From contig CATPAX010000088.1 in assembly GCA_955652215.1 (NCBI GenBank), positions 1-5,230 of the forward strand: a stretch of DNA of 5,230 nt. The letters run 5' to 3'. Under the pieces are notes generated by a model. It was not told the origin of the DNA, did no database searches, and saw only the letters and a list, made by a program, of their open reading frames with translations. The DNA is from an uncultured Solirubrobacteraceae bacterium. Lineage in GTDB: Bacteria > Actinomycetota > Thermoleophilia > Solirubrobacterales > Solirubrobacteraceae. The translations under genes and the position numbers were made by a program. Positions 1 to 5,230 of the stretch are shown piece by piece. Each line of letters opens with the position of its first letter. The stretch's first letter is position 1.

Positions 1-351
1 GACCAGAGCGACTGGAATGCCGGCAGTGACGAGGATGGCAACCAGGGCCATCAGCCAGCGCGGAAGGAGCCCGACCGCGATGAGCAGCACGACCGCGATC
101 ATTGCCAGCCCGACCATAATGGCCCTGCGGCGACGAACGGTTTCGCGTTCGCGCGATGTTGCGACCGTTACGACCAAGGCAAGCCCCTCGATTGCGATGG
201 CGAGGGCCCGCGACCAGTCCGCGGATGGTGCCCCGATCAAGAAGATGACGCAACCGAGCATCAGCGCAAGTACGACGAAGTAGCGATATTGCGGAGGGCG
301 GGCATCGTGCCCGCGCCTGCGGCCGGCCGGCGATTCGCTCCTGCTCGTCAC
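1..351 (-). CDS. Four-helix membrane protein, N-terminal part, possibly an ion-channel relative
   Basis: The minus strand is open from a GTG at 351-349 to the window edge, giving 117 residues with no stop. A basic, soluble N-terminus (about residues 1-21, rich in Arg, Ser and Pro) is followed by four hydrophobic stretches: about 22-41, 49-65, 77-96 and 99-117. An Arg/Glu-rich loop (67-76) lies between helices 2 and 3. This layout recalls the N-terminal membrane half of small actinobacterial potassium-channel-type proteins, in which a pore loop would come later. The pore and its selectivity filter lie outside the window, so that assignment is a guess. The start is uncertain: no good Shine-Dalgarno precedes the GTG, and the frame stays open upstream into the HD gene. 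The 41-nt gap after the HD gene suggests co-transcription. It could equally be an uncharacterised integral membrane protein. Confidence 0.68.
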   Translation of the reverse strand, partial: MTSRSESPAGRRRGHDARPPQYRYFVVLALMLGCVIFLIGAPSADWSRALAIAIEGLALVVTVATSRERETVRRRRAIMVGLAMIAVVLLIAVGLLPRWLMALVAILVTAGIPVALV

Positions 352-392
352 GGTGGCTGTCGCACTGCTACGGAGAGCCGAACGCCGGACGA

Positions 393-836
393 TCAGCTGG
401 CAATCGCCGTCGATGGCTCGAAGTCGATGCGCTCCAGCACACATCGGTGCGCCCACGCGTATGGCGGAGCATCAGGCGGGATCCGGCTGTGAGCGAGGTG
501 GTCATCGAGGTCGGCGCGCTTCACCATTCGGGCAAGCCATCCGGCCCTACCCGGGGCACTGGCGATCCTGAGCACGTACGCGTCATACGGCTCCTCCGCC
601 CCACGTGTTAGAAGCTCCAATGCCACACTCTCGACCGCCGTAAGGCCGCTGTCCCGGAGCTGAGTCCGGCTGACCTGGGTCAACTCGAGCACGTCGTGCA
701 GCCACGCAACGGCTCGCGCCTCAGGCGGGACCCCGGCCGCGACACGCCCGATGTGCCCGATGACGGTGTCGCCGAAGCGGGTGCGCTGCCCTCGATGATT
801 GCGGCACGCGATCCGACGCGCGACTCCTGGATCCAC
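393..836 (-). CDS. Small stand-alone HD phosphohydrolase, RelA/SpoT-hydrolase-like
   Basis: A 147-residue protein that is essentially one HD domain. The order matches the ppGpp-hydrolase domain of RelA/SpoT enzymes: HRGQ at 14-17, His28 in IGHIGRVA (metal ligand 1), WLHDVLE at 45-51 (ligands His47 and Asp48), an LTR segment at 76-78, and KRADLDDH at 106-113 (ligand Asp109). All four expected metal ligands are present. The length and lack of any synthetase, TGS or ACT domain fit a small alarmone hydrolase or related nucleotide phosphohydrolase, presumably cytosolic. The usual HDxxED reads HDVLEL here, so the second acidic residue is Leu52. The GTG at 836 was chosen because AGGAGGG lies 6 nt upstream and family similarity begins just after it; an in-frame ATG at 950 would add 38 low-complexity residues. 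It lies between marC and a membrane-protein gene on the same strand. The substrate cannot be read from sequence. Confidence 0.85.
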   Translation of the reverse strand: MDPGVARRIACRNHRGQRTRFGDTVIGHIGRVAAGVPPEARAVAWLHDVLELTQVSRTQLRDSGLTAVESVALELLTRGAEEPYDAYVLRIASAPGRAGWLARMVKRADLDDHLAHSRIPPDAPPYAWAHRCVLERIDFEPSTAIAS

Positions 837-842
837 CGTCAA

Positions 843-849
843 CCCTCCT
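843..849 (-). promoter_or_regulatory. Shine-Dalgarno AGGAGGG that sets the HD gene start
   Basis: On the minus strand AGGAGGG is followed by the 6-nt spacer TTGACG and then GTG at 836. This is the best ribosome-binding site in the window. It argues for the GTG over the in-frame ATG at 950 or the TTG at 842, which directly abuts the site. Confidence 0.75.
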
Positions 850-963
850 GATCGCTTCCGAGAATCGTCGTTGGTGCCGCCGTAGCCGGCAAGAGGGCAC
901 GCACCACTCCGGGTGGGATACGCCCCTCCGGTCATCGGCTCCGGGCTCACTGCATTCCTCGGC

Positions 964-1611
964 TCAATGAGCCGCCAGATGGATCAAGCCGAGATCGGCG
1001 AGCCCGTTCAGCATGAGCTGGACCGCAAGCGCCGCCAGCAGGAAGCCGAACACCTTCTCGGTGACCAGCATCCGGTTCGCGTCGAGGTGAGCGCTCACCT
1101 TGTTGGCCCACCGGAACACGACGACGTCGAGCGTCAATACGGCTGCGAGCAATCCCAGCGCCAGCGCGAACATCGCCAATGACTTGGTCTCGGAGGACAT
1201 GATCACGAGCACGACAATTCCCGTCGGATTCAGGAGGTATGGCACCGCCAGCGGATAGACCGCAAGCCTCATCGGATTGCGGTCCTGGGCTGACGGATCC
1301 TCCGCCTTCGGCTCATCCGAGCGAAGAATCATCGACCCCGAGATAACGAGCAGGATGATGCCGCCGGCGATCGCGAGCGACCCGGTCGAGAAATGGAGCA
1401 GCTTCCTCAGAAGCTCTCCCAGGACGAGCAGAACGACGGCCACCGCCGCGGCGGTCGTCAGCATCTTCCGGATCACCCGAGCCTTGGTGGCGGTGTCCAG
1501 CCCGTCGGTCAGCTCGAGAAACGGCACGAGGGCGATCTTTGGGCCGATCCCGATCAGCAGCAACAAGAACAGGTCGGCGACGAGCTGGATGTCAATCGAC
1601 TTGGCATCCAT
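964..1611 (-). CDS. MarC-family integral membrane protein (divergent subtype)
   Basis: A 215-residue polytopic membrane protein of the MarC (UPF0056) family, which spans the cytoplasmic membrane with about six helices and has no settled function. Visible hydrophobic segments are about 11-32, 52-72, 78-96, 117-138, 145-166 and 187-210. Family landmarks are the first-helix stretch ending PFLELTDGL (30-38), FSTGSLAIAGGIILL (74-88, the FGIsLxxfriAGGilLf region), YPLAVPYLLNPTG (119-131) and the closing EKVFGFLLAALAVQLMLNGL (185-204). Two signatures are altered: the usual first-helix NPxGNxPIF pattern reads GIGPKIALVPF, and the GPG after the PLAxP motif reads NPT. A charged loop (97-115) separates helices 3 and 4. 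Length is typical for MarC. It uses ATG and heads a leftward run with the HD gene 127 nt downstream. The family assignment is firm; the transported substrate, if any, is unknown. Confidence 0.88.
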   Translation of the reverse strand: MDAKSIDIQLVADLFLLLLIGIGPKIALVPFLELTDGLDTATKARVIRKMLTTAAAVAVVLLVLGELLRKLLHFSTGSLAIAGGIILLVISGSMILRSDEPKAEDPSAQDRNPMRLAVYPLAVPYLLNPTGIVVLVIMSSETKSLAMFALALGLLAAVLTLDVVVFRWANKVSAHLDANRMLVTEKVFGFLLAALAVQLMLNGLADLGLIHLAAH

Positions 1612-1673
1612 GACGGGGGAGAATCTCTCCTGCTAGCACGCGTAGCATCACCCGATACGGGCGAGGCCAAAAT
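1612..1673. promoter_or_regulatory. Divergent control region between marC-like gene and CMD1
   Basis: These 62 nt must carry the 5' signals of both divergent genes. It holds two small inverted repeats: GGAGA-ATC-TCTCC at 1618-1630, next to the marC-like start, and CCCG-ATA-CGGG at 1651-1661. The plus-strand GAGG at 1663-1666 lies 7 nt before the CMD1 GTG and is a reasonable ribosome-binding site. I see no convincing -35/-10 pair on either strand, so promoter positions are not called. Confidence 0.45.
1618..1630 (-). promoter_or_regulatory. Perfect 5-bp palindrome overlapping the marC-like Shine-Dalgarno
   Basis: On the minus strand the leader reads AGGAGAGATTCTCC and then CCCGTC before the ATG at 1611. 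The only purine-rich site, AGGAGA (1631-1626), is 14 nt from the ATG, longer than usual. Its GGAGA can pair with TCTCC across a 3-nt loop, which could mask the site. A folded form of the leader is possible but unproven. Confidence 0.35.
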
Positions 1674-2078
1674 GTGAACGGCTGCAAGCCTGGGCACAAG
1701 GTGAACGGGGCACGAACAACCGGAGCCGAGCAGCTGCTTCGCGGATTGGCCGCCGGCGACGAGAGTTTGCTGCGCTCGGTTCTTGGTGTCTCGCCAGTTG
1801 GAATGCGGCCGACGCCGGTCCCGCATATGGGAGCGCTCCCGCCCGCGACGAGCGCGTTGGTCCACCTGGCCGCACTGCTGGCGGCGGGGGGATCCACAAC
1901 CTCGCTGCGGTGGGCAGTCGAGCTGGCGGTGCAGGGAGGCGCTCAGGACGAGGAGATCGTCGAAGTGCTCGCGACCGTGGCCGCCATCGTCGGCTCGGCG
2001 CGGGTCGTTGCCGCGGCCCCTCGATTGGCCCTGGCGATCGGGTATGACATCGAGGTCGAGGGCTGGGACGGATACTGA
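1674..2078 (+). CDS. CMD1: cysteine-poor carboxymuconolactone-decarboxylase-fold protein
   Basis: A 134-residue protein of the carboxymuconolactone decarboxylase (CMD/AhpD-like) all-helical fold. After a short variable N-terminus comes the helix AEQLLRGLAAGDESLLRSVLG (18-38), then the core: ALVHLAALLAAGGSTTSLRWAVE and GGAQDEEIVEVLATVAAIVG, and the closing AAAPRLALAIGYD, about residues 61-127. The layout matches a subfamily common in actinobacteria, often near LuxR regulators. The CxxC of AhpD is absent; the only cysteine is Cys4 in the variable N-terminus. The helix where PcaC has its histidine reads SLRWAVELAV, with no His. A classical decarboxylase or peroxidase role is therefore doubtful. 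GTG at 1674 was chosen for the GAGG 7 nt upstream; a second in-frame GTG at 1701 repeats the same GTGAACGG start context and would remove nine residues including Cys4. It is divergent from the marC-like gene and convergent with the LuxR regulator. Confidence 0.85.
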   Translation: MNGCKPGHKVNGARTTGAEQLLRGLAAGDESLLRSVLGVSPVGMRPTPVPHMGALPPATSALVHLAALLAAGGSTTSLRWAVELAVQGGAQDEEIVEVLATVAAIVGSARVVAAAPRLALAIGYDIEVEGWDGY

Positions 2079-2087
2079 TCCGGCGTG

Positions 2088-2104
2088 CCCGCGGAGCTCG
2101 CGGG
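2088..2104. terminator. GC-only stem-loop between convergent CMD1 and luxR-type genes
   Basis: CCCGCG-GAGCT-CGCGGG forms a perfect six-base-pair all-GC stem with a 5-nt loop. It fills the 29-nt gap between the CMD1 stop (2078) and the regulator stop (2108). Position and symmetry suit a bidirectional terminator serving both genes. There is no U-tract on either side, so it is not a classical intrinsic terminator; such U-less stems are common in GC-rich actinobacteria. Confidence 0.5.
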
Positions 2105-2107
2105 GCC

Positions 2108-4300
2108 TCAGCAGCCCAGGAGTCCCGCCTGGGCGGCGTGCGCGACGGCTTCTGAGCGGGAGGAAGCGTCGAGCTTGCGATACACGGCGTGGACGTGTGT
2201 CTTGACCGTATTCGACGAGACGTGGAGCCGTTGCGCGATCTCCTGGAACGAGTAGTGCGTCGGCAGGAACCGGAGGACCCGGAGCTCTGCAGTCGTGAGC
2301 GTGGCAACTCCGGCAAGCGCGGTCTCGGCTCGCGCATCGAACCGGTCCCAGGCGTCATCGAACCATCGTTGGAAGATGACGACATCGGGTGTGCGACGCG
2401 CCAGTCGAGACGCATCCGCGAGCAGCTCCCGGGCGCGGGGGACGTCTCCCAGCGCAAGCGAAACGCGCGCAAGCAGGATCCGGGCCTCGGCGCCGTACCA
2501 GGCGAGGGAATCATCGAGCAAATCGAGCAGCCGCAGACACTGAGAAACGGCTGCCTTGGCCTCGTCGACGCGGCGCTCATGCATGCTGGCGGCGGCGTGG
2601 GCGGCAAACACGAGCGCCGAGGTGGGGTGCTTGCTCAGCCCGTGTTCCTCGACAACGGACCGCGCACGCTGCGCGAAGTCGAACGCTACATCGGTCTCAT
2701 CCCGCCCGGCTGCGAGGATGGCCAGCTGCGCCAGGCAAAGTGATCCGGCATCCGGGGCCAGAACGGCGCCGCGAGCTGCCCCCTCCTCGAGGTGCCGCGC
2801 AGCCTCGTTGTCCTCGCCGATCAGCAGTGCAGCTGTCCCTCGTAGAAAGCAGCAGCTCGCCCGCCACGGACTGTCTTCCAGTAGCAGGCCATACGCGCGA
2901 GCGGCATCCTCACCCATCCGCCTCGCACCTGACCGTGCGGCCCATGCTTCGATGAGCAGAACGCCGGCACGTTCGAGCTTTTTGGACCCTTTGGGTGTCT
3001 CGGACAGGCTCACCGTCGCCGAGCGAGCCCACTGCTCCGCGACGGCGACGTTTCCCAACGCCAAGTTGCTGTGCGCCGCTACAAGCGCCAGCGGCGCACA
3101 CCCTGTGGCCCGCTCGGCATCGACTCCGGTCAGCCACCGCTGGACCATGTGGCCCTGTCCCTCGCCCAGATACCGGTGCAAGTTTGGCCACAGGAGCGTC
3201 GCGGTGCGGTCGAGATCGTCGGCGCTGCGGGCGTGGTCGACCGCGCGGTCTAGGTCTCCCGCTCTGTGGTGCCAGTCGCCTGCCCGCCGGTGGAGTGCGG
3301 GCTGAACCTCCGGCTCGGCCCGCCGAAGCTCGGTCTGGAGCATCTCCCTGAACAGGCCGTGGACGCGATACCACTCGTGGCTGGTGTCCACCGGCTGCAG
3401 CGGCACGTTCGCACGTGCCAGCTCGGCGAGCACGATCGTCGACCGCTTGCGCCCCAGCACCTCGTCACACAGCGGTCCTGACAGGCGGTCGAGCACCGAG
3501 CTGCGCATCAAGAAACGCTTGGTCGCAGACGAAAGCGGGCCCAGGAGCTCGGCGCGGAAGTACTCGGACATCAGATGGTCGTCACCGCTCATTTGCGCCA
3601 AGTGCTCCTCCGGCTCAGGCTGCTGCGCACACGAGATCGCCGCCAGTTCGAGCGCCGCCGGCCAGCCCTCCGTCCGCCGGACGAGCGTCTGCACGGCGGT
3701 GAACTCCAGGTCAAGTCCGGCCTTTCGGAGCAGCAGCGCCGCCTCGGCGGCCGACATCGAGAGGTCCTCGGTGCGTATCTCGACGAGCATCCGCTGAGCA
3801 CGCATCCGCCCGAGCGCCAGCGCCGATTCGCGGCGCGAGGCTAGAGCCAGCTGGGATCCCTCGGGAAGCCAGCCGAGTATGCCGAGCACCGCGTCTTTCA
3901 ATACATCGGGCGGGACGACGTGAGCGTCGTCGAAGACGAGCACGAAGCTGCGTCTGAGACCCGGCTCGATGCCGATCCTAGCCACCGCCTTCGCGATCGA
4001 ATCCTCCAGGACCTCCGGGTCGCCGTCGAGCTGGTCGAGCGTCACCCATGCACACGGGCAACCGCGGTTCTCGGCCCACTGCGCGAGGAGGGTCGTCTTG
4101 CCATATCCAGCGGGGGCCGTCAGGAGGATGAGAGGGCGTGTCCGCTGATGCTCCAGCCGGCTGAGGAGCTCGGTTCGCCGGACGAGGTCCCTGCGGACCT
4201 TTGGAGCTCTGAACTTGGGCTCGGGGAGATCGATCGCAGAGCGCGGCCGAGCGTATTCGATGGTCAGCGGCTCGTCGTCCAGGGTCGTCGCACTGGGCAC
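2108..4300 (-). CDS. MalT-like LuxR-family ATP-dependent transcriptional regulator
   Basis: A 730-residue cytosolic DNA-binding regulator of the large ATP-binding LuxR (LAL, MalT-like STAND) class. The N-terminal PKVRRDLVRRTELLSRLE (33-50) leads into the Walker A APAGYGKTT (62-70, Lys68), a WVTLD turn (85-89) and the Walker B FVLVFDDAH (119-127, Asp124/Asp125). RRTEGWPAALELA, YFRAELLGPL and VHGLFREMLQTEL are family landmarks for the rest of the NTPase and winged-helix part. An Ala/Leu-rich helical repeat (TPR-like) region follows. The C-terminal helix-turn-helix spans 668-730, with recognition helix VSSNTVKTH at 694-702. Family members typically sense a ligand through the repeat domain and oligomerise with ATP. 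MalT has about 900 residues; this protein is shorter, partly because only about 30 residues separate the WVTLD turn from Walker B. The GTG at 4300 is the first start after an in-frame TAG six nt upstream; no Shine-Dalgarno is evident, so the mRNA may be leaderless. CMD-fold genes flank it on both sides. Confidence 0.93.
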   Translation of the reverse strand: MPSATTLDDEPLTIEYARPRSAIDLPEPKFRAPKVRRDLVRRTELLSRLEHQRTRPLILLTAPAGYGKTTLLAQWAENRGCPCAWVTLDQLDGDPEVLEDSIAKAVARIGIEPGLRRSFVLVFDDAHVVPPDVLKDAVLGILGWLPEGSQLALASRRESALALGRMRAQRMLVEIRTEDLSMSAAEAALLLRKAGLDLEFTAVQTLVRRTEGWPAALELAAISCAQQPEPEEHLAQMSGDDHLMSEYFRAELLGPLSSATKRFLMRSSVLDRLSGPLCDEVLGRKRSTIVLAELARANVPLQPVDTSHEWYRVHGLFREMLQTELRRAEPEVQPALHRRAGDWHHRAGDLDRAVDHARSADDLDRTATLLWPNLHRYLGEGQGHMVQRWLTGVDAERATGCAPLALVAAHSNLALGNVAVAEQWARSATVSLSETPKGSKKLERAGVLLIEAWAARSGARRMGEDAARAYGLLLEDSPWRASCCFLRGTAALLIGEDNEAARHLEEGAARGAVLAPDAGSLCLAQLAILAAGRDETDVAFDFAQRARSVVEEHGLSKHPTSALVFAAHAAASMHERRVDEAKAAVSQCLRLLDLLDDSLAWYGAEARILLARVSLALGDVPRARELLADASRLARRTPDVVIFQRWFDDAWDRFDARAETALAGVATLTTAELRVLRFLPTHYSFQEIAQRLHVSSNTVKTHVHAVYRKLDASSRSEAVAHAAQAGLLGC

Positions 4301-4332
4301 GGTCTAAGCGTGTCCGCGACCAAGAGCCCAGA

Positions 4333-4377
4333 CAAGGTGGTGCGCCTGCGTTAAGTCGGGATGCGCCTACCACCTTG
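4333..4377. repeat. Perfect 9-bp inverted repeat, candidate operator
   Basis: CAAGGTGGT at 4333-4341 is mirrored by ACCACCTTG at 4369-4377, with 27 nt between arms and arm centres 36 nt apart. That spacing puts the two half-sites on roughly the same face of the helix if the spacer is B-form DNA. Each arm is also next to a GCGCC/GGCGC-type block. Position, 33 nt upstream of the regulator start, suits autoregulation and control of CMD2 by the LuxR protein. A long-loop hairpin in RNA is the alternative reading. Confidence 0.5.
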
Positions 4378-4388
4378 ATCGGCCGCGG

Positions 4389-4403
4389 ACAGGTGGCTGC
4401 GCC
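4389..4403 (+). repeat. Third, imperfect copy of the operator-like motif
   Basis: ACAGGTGGCTGCGCC here resembles ACAAGGTGGTGCGCC at 4332-4346 in the same orientation; they differ by one missing A and one added C. With the inverted copy at 4369-4377, this gives three related sites in the spacer. Confidence 0.4.
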
Positions 4404-4515
4404 CGTCCAGAGCATGGGTCGTTGCCTGCGCAAGCGCGCCGCCGAACGCGTGGCACGTCCTCTGCAGTTCGATCGTCGCCGATCGGACACGCCTCAGCCT
4501 CATCCGCTTCAGGCG

Positions 4516-4935
4516 ATGCGCAGCGAGCGGCCGGACCTAGCATCACCAGCGGTGGAACCGGCAGAAGATCTCCTGCGCCGCTTGGCGTTCAACGACGAGA
4601 AGGTGCTTCGGATGGTTCTCACGCGGACGGGAAGCGGCGCTGGCCATGCGGAGCTCAGTCCCAAGATGGAAATCCTCGTCCGGCTGGCGGCCTTGCTGGC
4701 GGTCGGCGCCGCAACGCCCTCGCTGCGAGAAGTTGTCGGTCAAGCAACCGCGGCCGGCGCGACACCGAACGAAGTCGTGGGCGTTCTGGTCGCCGTGGGG
4801 CCCGCGATCGGGCTCGCCAGCCTGGTCGCCGCAGCTCCCAGGCTCGCGATGGCGATCGGATATGACCTCGAGAACGGCCACGGCCAAGACCACGGTTTGG
4901 AACCAGGGAACGGCGGCGCTGGGCTCGCGCGGTGA
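4516..4935 (+). CDS. CMD2: cysteine-free carboxymuconolactone-decarboxylase-fold protein, paralog of CMD1
   Basis: A 140-residue CMD/AhpD-like protein, clearly paralogous to CMD1. Shared landmarks in order are PAEDLLRRLA (14-23), the segment KMEILVRLAALLAVGAATPS, GATPNEVVGVLVAVGPAIGLA, and VAAAPRLAMAIGYDLE. It ends in a Gly/His/Asn-rich tail of about 20 residues (ENGHGQDHGLEPGNGG) that CMD1 lacks. It contains no cysteine, and the helix that bears the PcaC histidine reads SLREVVGQATAAG, so a canonical active site is not visible. ATG at 4516 was chosen because the resulting length is close to CMD1. The weak AGG at 4511-4513 is too close to be a good ribosome-binding site, and GTG at 4552 or the longer TTG at 4375 are possible. 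It is transcribed away from the LuxR gene across a spacer with repeated motifs, so regulation by that protein is plausible. Confidence 0.83.
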   Translation: MRSERPDLASPAVEPAEDLLRRLAFNDEKVLRMVLTRTGSGAGHAELSPKMEILVRLAALLAVGAATPSLREVVGQATAAGATPNEVVGVLVAVGPAIGLASLVAAAPRLAMAIGYDLENGHGQDHGLEPGNGGAGLAR

Positions 4936-4995
4936 AGGCCGCTGATCGAGCCGACGCCGATCCTCAGACCAGCACATCGCGCACGCGAGGCCGGA

Positions 4996-5230
4996 CTAGA
5001 TTGAGCTGAGCTGCACGATCCCATACACCGTAAGGCCGATGCCGATGGTCGCGCCGAGCGTCGCGACGAACACCGGCCAGTGGGTCGACAGCCAGCCGAT
5101 CGCGGGCCGCAACGCGACTCCTGCGCGGCTCCCAATCACCGCGCACACGACCGCGATCGCGAAGAGTGGCGCCGCGTAGACGACGCAGTACAGGACCAGC
5201 AGGAAGATCTTGCCCGAACCTGAAGCGCTC
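4996..5230 (-). CDS. C-terminal end of a polytopic membrane protein, GAP/SfLAP-like
   Basis: The minus strand is open from the window edge to a TAG at 4998-4996, giving the last 77 residues of a protein that starts outside the window. Two hydrophobic helices are visible: about residues 8-32 of the fragment (IFLLVLYCVVYAAPLFAIAV and onward) and about 53-73 (VFVATLGATIGIGLTVYGIV). They are joined by an Arg-containing loop and an amphipathic stretch, RPAIGWLSTHWP (41-52). The pattern of a helix containing LxLYxxVYxxPL, a loop, a W-x(4)-HWP segment and a last glycine-rich helix resembles the C-terminus of GAP-family (sulfolipid-1-addressing protein, SfLAP) membrane proteins, or more distantly LysE-type transporters. 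With only the tail visible, the family call is tentative. The gene converges on CMD2, leaving a 60-nt gap. Confidence 0.6.
   Translation of the reverse strand, partial: SASGSGKIFLLVLYCVVYAAPLFAIAVVCAVIGSRAGVALRPAIGWLSTHWPVFVATLGATIGIGLTVYGIVQLSSI

Larger units (their letters stand above)
4301..4515. promoter_or_regulatory. Divergent spacer between the LuxR regulator and CMD2
   Basis: This 215-nt stretch carries no gene I can support; the CMD2 frame is open back to a TTG at 4375, but that extension is Arg/Pro-rich and unlike the paralog. It contains three copies of an AAGGTGG-type motif within about 70 nt. It probably houses the promoters of both divergent genes, although no convincing -35/-10 pairs are visible. 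Confidence 0.55.

Noticed and set aside
837..950. N-terminal extension of the HD gene from an in-frame ATG at 950
   Set aside because: The added 38 residues are low-complexity and unlike the HD family, and a strong AGGAGGG sits directly before the internal GTG at 836.
905..950. Direct repeat CTCCGG and small CCAC/GTGG stem in the 837-963 spacer
   Set aside because: Six-base repeats and four-base stems are within chance expectation for this GC content, and nothing around them suggests a site.
1648..2607. Long open minus-strand frame (319 codons) crossing CMD1 and the regulator's 3' end
   Set aside because: The translation is Arg/Pro/Ser-rich with no family pattern, and it overlaps two well-supported genes in other frames; it is a GC-bias artefact.
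2389..3305. Long plus-strand open frames opposite the LuxR gene
   Set aside because: Compositions are typical antisense shadows of a high-GC gene, with no recognisable domain and overlapping each other.
4375..4515. Upstream extension of CMD2 to a TTG at 4375
   Set aside because: It gives 47 Arg/Pro-rich residues with no match in CMD1, begins inside the right arm of the inverted repeat, and has no ribosome-binding site.
4942..4967. Possible imperfect stem (CTGATCG with CGATCCTCAG) between CMD2 and the right-edge gene
   Set aside because: The pairing needs a bulge and is interrupted, with no U-tract; too weak to call a terminator, though a terminator is expected here.
4977..4988. TCGCG-CA-CGCGA palindrome in the convergent gap
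   Set aside because: Short GC palindromes of this kind are expected by chance at this base composition, and the 2-nt loop is too tight for a stable hairpin.

Overview
This is a GC-rich, gene-dense bacterial fragment. Codon choice, frequent GTG starts and the protein families (MalT-like LuxR regulator, cysteine-free carboxymuconolactone-decarboxylase-fold proteins, a GAP/SfLAP-like membrane protein, an unusual MarC) suggest an actinomycete-type genome, perhaps Thermoleophilia/Solirubrobacterales. That placement is inferred from family resemblance, not from a marker gene. I see no RNA gene, insertion sequence, CRISPR array or origin.

Left block (1-1611, all minus strand): a MarC-family membrane protein (964-1611), a small stand-alone HD phosphohydrolase resembling the ppGpp-hydrolase domain of RelA/SpoT (393-836), and the N-terminal part of a four-helix membrane protein cut by the window edge (1-351). 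They run in one direction with gaps of 127 and 41 nt and may be one transcription unit reading leftward from the divergent region at 1612-1673.

Central block (1674-4935): a large MalT-like LuxR regulator (2108-4300, minus) sits between two paralogous CMD-fold genes, both on the plus strand. CMD1 (1674-2078) converges on the regulator's 3' end, with a GC-only stem-loop in the 29-nt gap. CMD2 (4516-4935) diverges from the regulator's 5' end across a 215-nt spacer. That spacer holds a perfect 9-bp inverted repeat (CAAGGTGGT/ACCACCTTG) and a third, imperfect copy of the motif, which makes a plausible operator. The two CMD-like proteins share the C-terminal signature VAAAPRLA-x-AIGYD and lack both the CxxC of AhpD and the PcaC-type histidine. 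They may therefore be non-canonical partners or effectors of the regulator rather than decarboxylases; this is inference.

Right edge (4996-5230, minus): the C-terminal 77 residues of a polytopic membrane protein, best matched from memory to the GAP/SfLAP family, converging on CMD2.

The strongest lead for something undescribed is the CMD1-regulator-CMD2 cassette with its repeated motif. Secondary leads are the HD protein with an altered HDxxED motif and the regulator's shortened ATPase segment.
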